Positions 20,637-33,378 are shown, counted from the first letter of the stretch. The stretch: DNA of 64,000 bases from Chamaecyparis obtusa (GCA_027943335.1 BSBK01001869.1:2176501-2240500); one strand, 5' to 3'. A program made the numbers and translations. The notes: generated by a model not told the origin, from the sequence alone.

Positions 20637-22400
20637 ATGTCGGTTTCCACGCGGTCCCACACATATAGGGTATCTTTACAAGGAGATAGAACTCTTGTTG
20701 CAAAAGAAGGACAAAAATACCAAAGTCTTTTCAAAGGTCCTAATCAAGAAGAAATTTTCCCAAACTTATTTGACAAAAGACTTGGAGAAATGGATAGAAA
20801 CTTTGCATATCATAATTACCAACAAGGAGGAAATAATCATAACATCAACAATGCCAATCATAATCCCAAAAAAACACTTGAAGAAAAGGTTGAGAGAGCA
20901 GCCCAAGATCAAGAATTCCTAGAAGTCATGGAGAAATTAATAGATAAGGATAGGGAGAAGTTTTTCCTAAACCTAGCTCAAGCGAGAGTAAAGCTTCCCC
21001 ATGATTTCGATATAGAACAACTTAAGAAAGATCAAGAGAAAGATAATCCCATGAATGCTATGACTAGGCAAATAAAGGCCTTCCAAGAACAAATAGATAC
21101 CATGAAAAAGGCGGTTGAACCTAAGGCCTTTTCTATTGAAGCTTTGTGTCCTTTTCCATTCGATAAAATCTTAGTTATGGTATCTTTTCCTTTTAATACC
21201 ATTTTCCTAAATACGATAAATATATGGGTAAAATAGACCCACAGGATCATTTAAGGGAGTTTTGTGCCCTAAGCATTGAGTTCATGCACAATGACACATA
21301 CCTAATGAGACTCTTTCCTAGGAGTTTACGAGGTCCCGCCATGGAGTGGTTCTCGAAACTACCCCAAGGAATAAAGACCTTTGAGGAGTTAGCCTCCAAT
21401 TTTGTAACCCATTATTCTTATAATATTGAGCACAAAATTACAATGCTCAATTTGTGTGATACCAAAAAGAAAGATGGAGAGTCCTTCCTAGGATTCCTAC
21501 AAAGGTGGAGGACCATTTTTGCAAGGTATCCACGAAGTATCCCCGAGAAAGAAAAGATGGAAATCTTCACAAACAATTTGACCATGGAAATGAATTATAG
21601 ATTACAACTCCAATGTCCCCCAACATTTGAAAAACTCATCGAAAATGGGATCAAGATTGAGGATGTATTGGTCAAGAGAGGTGAGATAAAATTATTTAAA
21701 GATAACAAATCCAATAACACCAACAACAACAACAACAATAATTATGTGCCTAAATATGTCAATAATCAAGGGTCCAATAATTACAATGATAAATCTAAGT
21801 CATGGATAAAGAATAACAACAAAAATCTTGTGAATGATGGGGTTGTGGAGGCCCACAACTTGAAGGCAACCCCTTTTACCTTACCATATGGAGCTAATTC
21901 TTCAAATAATGTCAATCAATCAAACAAAGCTCCATTTAATTCCAATAATTCCAATAACAATTCTAACAATTCCAACAATAATGCCAATAATCCTTATAAT
22001 AATGCTAATGGGAATAAGTCCAAATCCTTTTACTCCACTTATAACAAGAGAAAATTCACCTATCTAGGTGAACCTTTGGAGAACACATTGAGGACCTTGG
22101 TTGCCAACAAAATCATCACATTACCCGATGTGAGAGATTATGAACCTCAAGTCAAACCTAATTGGTGGAATGACTCAAATCATTGTGAATATCATCGAAA
22201 TAGAGGTCATCCAACCAATGAATGCATGAGATTAAAACACTTGGTGTAAGATTTAATAGATAATGGAACTATCAAAATTGAAGGACCTCAAAACAATGAG
22301 GATCACATGGCCTTCAAGAATCCCTTTTTGAGCCATGAAAAGGGTGATTCATCTAATGCTAATCAAAGTAAAAAAAAGGTAATGAGAAAGTGAACTTTGC
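20637..22400 (+). pseudogene. gag: H gag remnant
   Basis: Starts in one frame at 20637 with an N-terminal helical, Lys/Glu/Asn-rich part. A frameshift near 21200 moves to the frame of 21224-22249, which carries the retrotransposon gag domain (MEWFSKLPQGIKTFEEL, FLGFLQRWRTIFARYP). An Asn-rich linker of (N)n(S)n runs at about residues 165-260, then a Tat-type zinc knuckle CEYHRNRGHPTNEC. A TAA at 22247-22249 interrupts LKHLV-DLIDNGTI, where a CAA codon would fit. Gag would form the particle and bind RNA. Broken here. The Asn-rich linker is longer than I would expect. Confidence 0.85.
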
Positions 22401-22498
22401 TCATACTTATGATAACACGATCAACACTTTAAGAGAAGAGGATAATACTATAAATGTTGTCATAATAAAGAACAATTCAAGAGAAGCATCATCAAATA

Positions 22499-23610
22499 TT
22501 GTCACTAGGGGGGCAAGCATCAAAAATTATCCTACCTAAAATGGTGGTATCAAATCAAGCTTCAACCTTTTCATCAAAACAATATAACTTGGTTGATCAA
22601 CTACAAAGAACTCCCGCTCAAATCTCTATTTTGGAGTTACTCAAATTGTCACCAATTCATAAAGACATTTTGAAGAAAGGCTTATTGGAAACCAATATGC
22701 TCTAAACTTGGAGGTAGAAAAATTCCAAAATATGGTGGGGCACCTCATTGCACCCCATTGCCTATCATTTTTTGAACAAGATGACATGTCCCTTAATCAT
22801 CCTCAAAATTTTCCCTTGCACGTAGAAGTTTTGATTCACAAGCATAGGGTGAAAAGAGTCCTTATAGATGGAGGAGCTAGCCTAAACATTTGTACCCTTA
22901 GCCTAGTGAAAGCCCTAGGATTTTCTGAGGAGGCTATTGACCCTAAGAAAAAGATAACCATAAAAGCCTACGATGATGAAGAAAGAGCTTCAAAAGGACT
23001 CATAGTGTTACCCATAAGAGTTGGCCCTATGCAAAAAGAGACCATATGCCAAGTGTTGGATCTAAATTTGACTTACAATATCTTACTAGGAAGGCCATGG
23101 ATTCATGAGATACAAGCTGTGTATTCTACTTATCATCAATGCCCAAAATTTCCTTATCTAGGGCAAGAGATAATGGTAAGTGGGGACCTAAACCCTTTCC
23201 AATATTGTAACAACATCAAGCCTATCAATGACTCTTTAGTCCCACACAATGTAGAAGGGTCTATACATAATCAAAGGGAGCAAGGGAAAAGTTCTAAAGA
23301 CATCCCATTATTGAAGGGAAAAGAAAAGATGGAAGAGGAAATTGTTATTGAAGATACACCAAAACTCACTAACCTAACTACATCAACTAAAGGAAAAGAG
23401 AAGGTTGGTGACGATAATATTATTAAAGAATTAAAAGAATACCATACCAAAGCTATCCAAGTATCCACCAAAGAAGCCCATTATCAAAAAATGGACCAAA
23501 TGATGAAGAATTTTGATAAGAAATGCAAGATCAAGCAAAAAGGTGTAGGTGAATACTCCTTATCTATGATGGACTCACCCTTATCACCCAAGTCCTATGG
23601 AAGACCCTAA
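22499..23610 (+). pseudogene. H aspartic protease region
   Basis: Two frames: 22499-22705 encodes a linker (FSSKQYNLVDQLQ, ISILELLKLSPIHKDIL), and 22708-23610 is open for 300 codons. The protease signature is RVLIDGGASLNICTL, with the catalytic Asp in the D-G-G-A form, followed by the flap/core stretch YNILLGRPWIH typical of plant gypsy proteases. Downstream is a charged Lys/Glu linker. A frameshift near 22706 separates it from gag. The enzyme would mature the Gag-Pol polyprotein. Confidence 0.85.
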
Positions 23611-24910
23611 AATCTACCCCATAGATATAATGATAATTTTGTGAGGGAAAGTACATCATCCGCCATGGATGAAGAAGACAATGAGATCCTAAACTAGTTA
23701 TATAAAGATGAAGAATCAAGTGCACATATCAAACATATTCAAAATATCACCATTCCCACACATCAATATGGGAAAGGGTTTCAAATCATGCAAAAGATGG
23801 GGTACAAAGGTCAAGGACCTTTGGGCACAAGGAATGAAGGACTTTTTGAACCAATAGAAAGTACATGGCAAGATAGCAAGGAGAAAATAGGATTAGGGTA
23901 TCTTGAAGAAGGATACACTCAAAAACATTATCCCAAACTTCATAGGCAAATATTGCAATTAGAATCTCATAGTGATGAGGATTCTAATGAGTGGGAATGG
24001 GAGACATTATCTGATGAGTCATTTCATGATAAGGGTATTGATGTTATTCATACTTATACTTCTACCAAGGATAAAGGACCCATAACAGAATCTAGTTCAA
24101 ACCAAGTGGTTCTAAATGATGTACCAAGCATAGAAATAGAGATAAATCAATGGGTAGGTGAACCCTACATACCTTCATGGAGACCTACTATGGAGGAATC
24201 AAACGTTAGGTTTAATCCACACAAATTTTATCCAACAAAAACCTTAGAGGAGTCTAGTGAGGAGGACTTTGATCCTTCTTCTTTAGAACATTTAGAAGAG
24301 GCCCATGCTATAGAATTACATGATACAATGTATGAGCCTTCTAACAAAGTATTAGCCTTAAACACCATTGAAACAAACCCAAGTATTGACTCATTAACCC
24401 TCACACACCTGGAATTAATTGAATGGAATTCCATTGAACCCACTATCCTTCCAATATTCTTGAATGACAACGTGGTGTCCCAATACCTCAACGTGATTGA
24501 ACCCTCTTCTATCAATGAATATCAAGAAGAATTGATCAAGGGGAGCATCCAAACTTTCAATCAAAGAAAAAATTTAAAAAATTAAAAAAAGGAAAAAGGA
24601 AAAGAATCAAAGTGTTGAAAACCACATTGTGGAAACATTAGATCAGGAAGAAAAAAATAAAGAAATAAAGGATGTTTCCAAAGGTGAAAACCCAACTGAG
24701 GCACCTAAGGAAGGGAGTTTGGATGCTCTACCAAAACATAATGAGGAAAGATCTCCAATCTTGATTGAGCCCACAGAAAAGAAAAATATTGGATCATAAA
24801 TAGAGTCGAAGATCATCCACCTAGCGGCACCACTATCTAGCAAAGAAAGAACATAATTCATTAAGTTCTTTAAGGAAAAACAAGTTAACTTTGCATGGTC
24901 TTATGATGAT
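23611..24910 (+). pseudogene. H G-patch and linker between protease and RT
   Basis: At about 23770-23930 the frame shows a G-patch domain: GFQIMQKMGYKGQGPLG...GLFEPIE...KIGLGY. G-patch domains after the protease are known in Ogre/Tat elements and in some retroviral proteases, where they are thought to bind nucleic acid. An acidic linker follows, with DEDSNEWEWETLSDESF and repeated Ser/Glu runs. An A-run at about 24575-24600 marks a frameshift into the RT frame. Stops are scattered through the last 300 bases. Confidence 0.7.
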
Positions 24911-27900
24911 ATGTCGGGATTAGACCCAAATTTGATAATACATCATCTAAATATCAAGGAAGGAGCCAAACCTGTTAAGCAAAAGCTAAGGAAGATGCAT
25001 CCACATATAGCACTACTTGTTAAAGTGGAGTTAGAAAAATTATTGAAAGTGGGATTTATAAGGGCCATTGATTACACACAATGGATCTCAAATATAGTGC
25101 CAATATCAAAAGCAAACAAATCCATTAGAATCTGCATGGATTTTAGAGACTTAAATTTGGCATGTCCTAAAGATGACTTCCCACTTCCGAGTATAGATGC
25201 CATTGTGGACTTAACAGCAAGACACTCTATGTTTTCACTCATGGATGGATTTAGCGGATATAACCAAATAAAGATAGTACCAGAAGACCAAGATAAGATA
25301 ACTTTTACCTATGCATGGGGTACTTTTTGTTGAAATGTCATGCCTTTTGGTTTGAAGAATGCCAGAGCGACCTATCAACGAGTAATGACCACAATATTTC
25401 ATGATATGATGCATAAGTTCATGGAGGACTATGTGGACAACATATTAGCCAAATATCACTCAAGAAAATAGCACCTACCAATTTTGGCAAAAATTTTTGA
25501 AAGATTAGAGAAATTCAAAGTAAGGCTTAGGCCAAAAAAGTGTGCATTTGGAGTCCAATCCAGCAAACTACTAGGCTACATTGTATCTGCAAAGGGAATA
25601 GAGGTGGATCCCACTAAAGTGAAGGCTATTATGGAAATGGAAGCACCTAAAAATATTAGTCAAATGAGGTGTTTACAATGAAGGATACAATCCATTAGGA
25701 TATTTATCTCCCAATTAGTGGAAAAATGTCATAATTTCACCCAACTTCTACATAAAGATACAATTTTCAAATGGGATGAAAAGTGCGAAGAAGCCTTTAA
25801 TCTATTGAAGAAATATCTCATGAACCCACCAATCTTGATGCCACCTATCAGAGGAAAGCCCTTGATCCTATATATTTCAGCAACGGAGAATATATTAGGG
25901 GCACTTTTAGCACAAGAAGATGAAATAGGAAAAGAAAAGGCAATTTACTACATAAGTAGAACTCTAGTCAAATACCAACTGAACTATACATTCATGGAAA
26001 GGGCATACTTGGCCGTGGTTTTTTCTTCACAAAAATTATGCCATTATATGATAGCCCATAAGATAAGGCTCATTGCCAAAATTGACCCTTTAAAATATCT
26101 ACTTAGTAAAACAAAATTAAATGGAAGGCTAGCAAAGTGGGTTATGGTGCTAAGAAAATTTGACATTGACTATATTGATAGAAAATCAATCAAAGGGAAA
26201 GTCATTGCTGACCAGTTAACAGAAACACCACCTCAAGATGATCATCCCATTCAAGTGGAATTCCTAGATTTAGAGATTGTGAATGTTGAGGCAACAACAT
26301 GGCAACTATATTTTGATGGTTCATACACTCAACATGGGTCAGGAGCAGGCATACTTCTAATCACTCCTCAAGGCTCTACCATTCCTAAGTCCTATAAATT
26401 GCCATTTCCATGCACCAATAATATAGTAGAATATGAAGCTTTGGTCATTGGAATCAAGTTGGCACTAGAATGGAAAGTAACAGAATTAAAGGTGTATGGA
26501 GATTCACAATTAGTCATTAATCAAGTTAATGAAGGATATCAAACAAAGGATGACAAATTGGTACCCTATAAAAACATGGTGGAAAGTCTTAAGAAGTATT
26601 TCATACTTATTACATTTGAGCAAGTGCCAAGAGAAAAGAACAAAGCAGCAAATGCAATGACAACTTTGGCTTCACTTCTACAAATGCCTGATCAAAGTGC
26701 CAGATATGAATTCCTGGTAGAAGAAGTGGATCAACCCGTGTTTGAACCTACCCATCCTTATACCATTTTCTTACTAACTAAAAATGAATCACCTTGGTAT
26801 GGACCTATTTATACTTACTTAAAAGATCAAATCCTTCCAATAGACCAAACCAGGAATCAAAAGAAACGCTTCATTCGCCAAGCCACCCGATATACTATAA
26901 TTTCTAAAACATTGTATCGCAAAAGTTTAGACAGAATGCTCCTTAGATGTTTAGAAGAAGAGGAATCAAATGTAGCCTTACGAGAAATCCATGAAGGAAT
27001 TTGTGGATCACACTCGAACGGATTAACTCTAGCTAAGAAACTTCTTAGGATAGGATATTTTTGGCCTACGATGGAGAAAGATGCTTGCAACTTTGCCAAA
27101 ACTTGTAGAAAGTGTCAATTCCATGGAAACTTGATACATGTGCCCATACAAGAGCTTCATCCGGTGACAACACCTTGGTCATTCTATCAATTGGGTCTAG
27201 ACTTAATAGGCATGATTTATCCACCATCCTTGAATGGTCGTAAATTCATCATCATGGCAATAGAGTACTTTACTAAGTGGGTGGAAGTTGTACCCTTATC
27301 AACTGTGATGGGAAAATGGATATCTTTGTTTATCCTCGATCACATTATTTGTAGATATGGCATACCTCATGCCATCATAATAGATAATGCAAAGCATTTC
27401 AAAAACAAAGACCTAAAGGAATTATGCATCAAGTTTCACGTGATTCATCATTCTTCTTCAATCTATTACCCCCAAGGTAATGGACAAGCCGAGGCAACAA
27501 ATAAAAACATTTTGAAGATATTGAAGAGAATGGTGGAAAATTCAGGTAGAGATTGGCACATCAAAATAAACCCAACCTTATGGGCTTATAGAACAAGCAT
27601 AAGAATGCCAACAGGAGCTACACCTTTTTCCTTACTCTTTGGAATAGAAGTAGTTTTTCCTTTGGAGGTAGAACTCCCATCTTTGAGGGTATCTCTTCAT
27701 GGCTTGATAAGTGAGGAAGACTATAGGGTTGCTAGATTGTAAGAACTAGAACTCCTAGATGAGAAACATAAGCAAGCATTTGATCATTTGAAGGTGTACC
27801 AAAATAGAATGTCAAGGACTTATAATAAGCACATCAAGTCAAGAACATTTCAAATAGGTGACCTAGTTTTGCGAGAGAATCCCAAAAATTGGGCAAAAAG

Positions 27901-28051
27901 GGAAAAGAAAGGAAAATGGGAAGCAAACTAGTTAGGATCATTTATCATCATTGAAAATTTTGGGACTGGCACATACAAATTAGCAGATTGTGATGGAGAA
28001 GAGCTACAAGAACCTATTAATAGCATACATATAAAAAGGTTCTATACATGA
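24911..28051 (+). pseudogene. H reverse transcriptase, two RNase H domains and integrase
   Basis: One frame of 1046 codons with stops at 25331 (TGA), 25469 (TAG), 25679 (TGA), 27740 (TAA) and 27929 (TAG). RT: ICMDFRDLNLACPKDDFPLP, FSLMDGFSGYNQI, VMPFGLKNARATYQR. The catalytic YVDD box reads YVDN. RNase H: GALLAQEDE, ERAYLAVVFS. Second archaeal-type RNase H: WQLYFDGSYTQHGSGAGI, YGDSQLVIN. Integrase: EIHEGICGSHSNG, CRKCQ, LGLDLIGM, IIDNAKHF, GNGQAEATNKN, then a C-terminal domain ending PINSIHIKRFYT. The paired RNase H domains identify the Tat lineage. The longest open part is 25718-27742 (674 codons). Confidence 0.93.
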
Positions 28052-29426
28052 GGTAGATGGAGTATAAAGAGTATCAGATGGAAGGTGTCATATTTATTAT
28101 ATATAGTCAAAAGAGATCTGGAAAATACCAAAAACATTTGAAAAGTAGAAAAGAACAAACAAATTGAAAAGCAGAAAAGATCAAAAACAGTGGAAAATTG
28201 AGCATGAAGAAAGAAAAAACATTCATATATGATCCTCAAAAAGATGTTGTCTTGGTGAAAACCTAGCAAATAGGTTCCTTGATGATATGAAAAAAAAAAA
28301 AAGTACCTTGGTGAAAACCTAGCAAATAGGCACCTTGGTAGCAAAAAAAAAAAGAGAAAAGCTTTAAAAATAGAAAAAGAGCAAGATCTATTCAATCAGT
28401 GAAAACTTGGTAAACATGTGCCATTGAAATTCCAAGTTAGTCACATGCCTAGAAGGTCACCTTGTAAATAGTGCATTCACCAGCATTTGTATATATTGCA
28501 TAATAAAACCCCTCAGTTGCATTTGCAAGTACCTTAAGATTTTGGTCACCTGATCTGCAAATTGTCCTAAGGCCCACAAATGAAATTATCTCAAACTGGG
28601 GGCAATCTACTCAAAAAGAGAAAGGATTCATCAAAGAAAACTTTATTCAATCATGGAATCAATTCATCAAATTTAAAAGAGGAACACGTAATCAAATCTA
28701 CATTCTAATCCAATTTGAGCCAAAACGCAAAATTTGATCCAAGATCTTACATTACCTTATCTTTATCAGGATTAAAACACTTGCAATATGGATTTGAAAA
28801 AAATTCCAAGAAATTTTTCTAAGTGTTGCCTCAATTGATGAAATCATGTCTTTCTAGCGAATCGATGAAAATTTTAGACTAGACAAGCTATGATGAAAGG
28901 ATGATATTTTTGTTGATTTCTGAATGATTGTCTTAAAATCAAAGTTTTAAATCATGTATTATTTTTCTAAGCACATGATCATCAAAGAATAATTAAGGAC
29001 TTGTGCATAGGATAAAACTCATATTTCTGCTTGTTTACGCAAAAGGATACCTTGGTTATTTTGATCTTCAATATCATAATACCAAAATCCACTTGCAACA
29101 TAGAATCTGACAAAATCAGTATTCGCATTCTCATGATTGGCTTCAATCAGTGATAGTTGTACCAAAGAGAGAAGGTGAAGCAAAGAAAGAGGTGCAAAAA
29201 GTATTCATATCATCATAGTTGAACTAGTGATGATTGTACTAAAGCAGGATCCAAAAATGCTCAATGATGATTATAAGCTCCAAATTTTGAATAATGACAG
29301 TTAGCTGCATACATCTTAGATTAAGTACATTGTATTTTTTTTTCCTTTCTTATATTAAATTGAAAGAGGAAAATAAAAAGGGGGTGTACTCAAATCAAAA
29401 ATCAAAGGATCATCACAAACACCTAT
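28052..29426 (+). other. H 3' UTR, first part
   Basis: No gene. Three GGTG-type hairpins at 28254-28278, 28310-28334 and (degenerate) 28398-28422, set in A-rich sequence; then CTCAAACTGGGGGCAATC at about 28595, shared in part with T2; then AT-rich sequence up to the solo LTR. Confidence 0.6.
28254..28422 (+). other. Three GGTG-type bulged hairpins (H)
   Basis: 28254-28278 and 28310-28334 have the inner stem CCTA/TAGG. In the second, GGTG pairs fully with CACC. The third, 28398-28422, is weakened (AGTGAAAACTTGG...). The number and order of copies match T2. Confidence 0.68.
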
Positions 29427-29431
29427 ATAAG

Positions 29432-30412
29432 CGACGCAGGGGCAGGGTAGATACAAGCATAATCAAGCAGAATTGAATCCATAAACAAGCCCTGCTCAGA
29501 GTTACACAATGGAAGCAATATAATATCATATGAAAGAAATGAAATCACAATGGATATGAGACAATCAACTGGTAGCAACAACAGAGAATTTATATTATTT
29601 CTTTCAACATGCTTGGCTGTGAGGCCTTCCGGGTTTCGGCCTTATACAATCAGAATTATGAAATCAGAATCACAACTCGCATCCTATCTTTCTCTCCAAT
29701 TATATATCTTGATAATCCTTCCTATATCTTTCTCATGATCTCCTCTTGATGCCCTAATACAACAATCTAGACTCTTTATATAGCCAACTAAGCCACAGGT
29801 CAGCCAGTTAGGCATTTAATTACAATATAGGTCCAGTCTGGAAGATTTTAACCAAAACTAATGCTAGAATTAATATAAATTGATGCACCTTTGGATTTAG
29901 GTCCTCACATGACCCAAGAACATTCTTTTGAGGGCGCAAGGTCCCATTTGATCACATGAAACATCGCAAGAAGAAACACCACACGTTTCACCCGAAAACT
30001 GGCAAAAAATAGGTCCCAGGGAAAAATGGGCATAACTTTTTACTCATAATGAATTGGGCCTTGTGCTCTTGGGAAATGATATTAATTTAGGTCCTCTAAA
30101 ACTAATTAAGAGAAAAAAGGCTGATTCTGTATGGATCAAGGTCACCAACATGAACAATCAGCACCAAAACTACAGGAAAATGTGATTCTGACGGCAAGGA
30201 AAACAACTGTAACTTTGAAATAGTCCATCCAATCTTTATGTGCTCATAGGAGAAGGTTCCAAAATAGTTCCTCAATATCATGTAAGATTTGCACACCATG
30301 AAACCATCAAATGCAAAGATTATAAAGAAAACAACAACAAACAGGTACAGAAATCAGGAAATGTTTTTGGTTGATGCAAGATTGCTCAAAGACCCAAGAT
30401 GCTCCTACATCA
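29432..30412 (-). mobile_element. Solo LTR related to the chromovirus LTRs
   Basis: A 981-bp segment homologous to the LTRs at 46393-47171 and 53119-53910, sharing for instance CTTGGCTGTGAGGCCTTCCG and ATGCAAGATTGCTCAAAGAC. It is flanked by ATAAG on both sides (29427-29431 and 30413-30417), a perfect 5-bp target duplication. On the minus strand it starts TGATGTAGGAGCATC and ends ...TGCGTCG (CA mutated to CG). No internal region, so a product of LTR-LTR recombination inside the 3' UTR of H. Confidence 0.88.
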
Positions 30413-30417
30413 ATAAG

Positions 30418-31393
30418 ATATAGTGTGTTGGAAATAAAAAACAAATCAAAAACAAAGTTCATTTCATTAGTTCACTTGCATTAAGGTCATTTTTAAGTTG
30501 CATTAAGTCATCTTCATTAAACATTGCATTCATTTAAATATGTCCAACATTTGAATCATTAAGTTACATAATCATTAGATTGCATCTATAACATCCACCT
30601 AGATTGCATTAAGTTGATTAAAATACATTAACATTAGATTGCATTCATCTAATTCTAAAATATCAATTTGTTAAGTGCATTGCATTAAGTTAGTTAATCA
30701 TTATTTGCATACATTAGGATCATTCAACATTAAATGCATATCATCCATGATAGATTCATCCATGTTCCATATATCATTAATCATTAAAAGTTCATTGCAT
30801 TATTATATAGATCCATCACATTTACATATCAAGCGAAAAAAATCCATAAATTCATCACATTTGCATATCAAAAAGAAAGAGATACATTAGAGCCAATATT
30901 CATTATCCATCTAACATCGTACATATATCCATTGCATACATTCATCAATACCATAAATCATTAAAATAACATCGCATTCATCTAGTCTACGTCATACATA
31001 AGATGATCATTAAAAGCATCATTAGGACATATGCATACATTTAAAAAATTGCATTCTGAAAAGCATATAGGAGTAGAACTACATATCATGCAAAACACCT
31101 AAAAAAGAGATCCAACACATGATGCTATCATCTATAGTGAAATCTATCAAAGAGAGTATCAGAGTCCATGGTAACATCATCATAAAATCAATAAAATATC
31201 AAAGTCCAAATGAATGATCATCAAAGCAATATCCAAATATCAATGTTCATCAACTATCAAAGTATCAGCACAAGCAACATCAATCAATAAAAAATGATAC
31301 AACAAGAGGTCAATATCTCGATCATAATAACAAAAAGGAGATCATATATCATCAAAGTATAAGTGAAACAACAGAAAAATCTCAGAGAGTAAA
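30418..31393 (+). other. H 3' UTR, CATTA-rich direct-repeat tract
   Basis: About 900 bases of irregular short repeats on CATTAAGTT, GCATTCATC and ATATCAAAG, like 1960-2400 in T1. No gene. It lies just beyond the 3' end of the antisense ORF. Confidence 0.6.
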
Positions 31394-32131
31394 TCAACTA
31401 ATGAAGTCACCAGTACCATCGGTACCATTAGGACCTTCAGGACCATCAGGACCAGGAGCACTATCGGGAGGCTGACTAGAACTGGGTTGTAAACCATGTT
31501 GACTCATAGCAGCCATAAAAGTCTGCATCATCGAGCTCAACTGTGAAACCTGCTATTGTATTGCCGAAATTTGAGTCTGCAAAGATGCAACATCTGATGT
31601 TGATGCTGGGGCAGGAGACTATGCCACAAAAGACTGAGGAGGAGGAACAGAAGTAGATGGCATAGAAGAATATGGATCACCCAAAGATGGAATAAAATGA
31701 GAAGATGATGGACATGAAGATGATGAAGGCGTAGAAGTTGAAACAGAAGCAAAAGAAGCTTCCTGAACCAGAGAAGCAATCAGAGGAATAACCTGCTGAG
31801 CAGGAGGACCCTATGCCTGATCAAGTAGTACCTATGCAATATCTACATCTATCTCCCTCTAGCACCTACCCCTAGGCCTATCTACTAGATCTCTAGCCAC
31901 CTGATGTAAAATCCTGTCAACTCATCGAACTCTCGCCTGATCAATACCCCTAGGAGGAATCGGAGCAGTAGCTATCATTGGCATCTACACTCTACCAGCT
32001 CTAGCTCCTCGACGACCCTGTTGTCCATGTCGACCCCTAATCCTACAACCACCACCTCTTTCATCATCTCCATCATCATCATCACCACCAGCACATAGCA
32101 TATCATCAATGTTTTTCAGAAATGAAAACAT
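31394..32131 (-). pseudogene. Antisense ORF of H (unknown protein)
   Basis: Read right to left from ATG (32129-32131) to TGA (31394-31396): 246 codons in one frame with seven internal stops, six TAG and one TGA. Composition: an acidic Gly/Asp N-terminus (GGDDDGDDERGGG), an Arg/Gly-rich basic box (RGRHGQQGRRGARAGR), a Ser/Pro-rich middle (STPSSSSCPSSSH), then a helical stretch with LQTQISAIQ, QVSQLSSMMQTFMAAMSQ and a Pro/Gly-rich tail. This suggests a nucleic-acid-binding, coiled-coil protein, but I recognise no family. Its antisense position between integrase and 3' LTR equals that of the PMD-like ORF in T1. Extra antisense ORFs are known in Tat elements. Confidence 0.62.
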
Positions 32132-32429
32132 ATTGGATCAATAATCAATCAACAACATCAATATACTTCTAACAAGCGATCAATCTGTTTTCATTTCTGT
32201 GGGGACATCATAAGAGTATCAAATTGGCATCAAATATCATGAAATCTAGGGCATTAAAATTTTAAACTATTATCAGTGAGGCATATCAGTGGAGCATATC
32301 AAATTTTTCAAATCAAAGTGGTGTATCAAATCAATCAAAATCAGAATCAACAATCAAGACCTAAATTAGAGGTGTATCAATCAGGTTATCAAATCAAATC
32401 AGTAATCAGCAATCAGGACATAAAAATTT

Positions 32430-32473
32430 CTTTGAATCAATTTTCTTTGCACATTAATTCAAAGAGGGGCATT
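32430..32473 (+). promoter_or_regulatory. PPT-adjacent hairpin and polypurine tract (H)
   Basis: CTTTGAAT (32430-32437) pairs with ATTCAAAG (32457-32464). The polypurine tract AAAGAGGGGCATT (32461-32473) abuts the 3' LTR start TGTAGACCC. Confidence 0.75.
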
Positions 32474-33378
32474 TGTAGACCCTCAAAAATGGACAAGTGC
32501 TTAAAAATCATTAAAATTGCAAATTATTAATCAAAATGCACTAATTCTCATAAAAAGGGATCAAATCAAATTTAAATGGACATTTATTAAATCAAACATG
32601 GACAAAATCATTAAAATCAAAGGAAACATCAAATAATGACATTAAATAATTAAATGCAAGCTTAAAGGGGTGAAAAACACTATATAATTGATTTTAGTCA
32701 ATTAGTTGTATAGTTTTAAATCAAAAATCAAATTGAACCTATTCGCTTACATGGCTAATTTAATTAATTAATGGAATTTAATTAATCCTAATATCTTTCA
32801 ACAACAATTTGAGCAACCAATGAGAATTGAGGAACAAAAGCACATGGATCACTCCAAATAGTTGAATCTCAATCACGCATTTCAACTTTGAATCTCATCC
32901 ACTCAAATTTGCCTTTTTGTCCAAACCTTTGAGACAAACATTTAAATTGTCCCCCCTTTTAAAAACATTGCAAAGTTTTTGACTCAACCAAGGCTAAATC
33001 ATGATTAAATCACTCTACCCCCTACCCTTGGGAGTTTACTATAAATGTGAGGCATTTTGAGAGCAATAAGGATCTTAGAAATTCATTTGCAAAGAATCAC
33101 CATTCTAGGCAATTTCATAGCAATTGAGAGTAATTGAGAGCATTTGAATTATCTTTGTATCACATTTGAGAGTTTGAGAGCTAGATTAAGCATTGTACTA
33201 TCATATTTCTCATTCTAGATTTGTCACTTGTGGAGAATAGGTTGATAGCTTCACTTACCAAATTAGTTAGAGAACCATGGGATGTTAATTTTAGTTCTTA
33301 GCTTAAATTTGTATTGTATTTTTCTAGAATTGTAGTTGATTATCATAATTTCATGAAGGTGTTTAACTTATACACACA
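32474..33378 (+). repeat. 3' LTR of H (905 bp)
   Basis: Starts TGTAGACCCTCAAAAATGG and ends TACACACA. TATAAAT at 33040-33046. Followed by GTAGT, the presumed right target-site copy. The LTR start resembles those of T1 and T2 (TGTAATACCCC, TATAATCACC), placing the elements in one clade. Confidence 0.9.
33040..33046 (+). promoter_or_regulatory. TATA box in 3' LTR of H
   Basis: TATAAAT, aligned with 4338-4344. Confidence 0.55.

Larger units (their letters stand above)
3969..33378 (+). mobile_element. H: Tat-lineage Ty3/gypsy element with nested A and solo LTR
   Basis: Order: truncated 5' LTR (3969-4685), PBS (4688-4705), leader interrupted by A (5866-19871), gag, protease, G-patch region, RT, RNase H, second RNase H, integrase (to 28051), a long 3' UTR with a solo LTR and an antisense ORF, PPT, 3' LTR (32474-33378). 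The second, archaeal-type RNase H after the first is diagnostic of the Tat lineage. H lies in the antisense PMD ORF of T1, whose frame resumes at both edges. GTAGT follows the 3' LTR; its partner was lost with the first 198 bp of the 5' LTR. Coding regions are broken by stops and at least three frameshifts, so H is non-autonomous now. Confidence 0.88.

Noticed and set aside
31537..31779. Leu-rich 80-codon minus-strand ORF
   Set aside because: A shadow frame of the antisense ORF 31394-32131, which has better composition and a continuous 246-codon frame.
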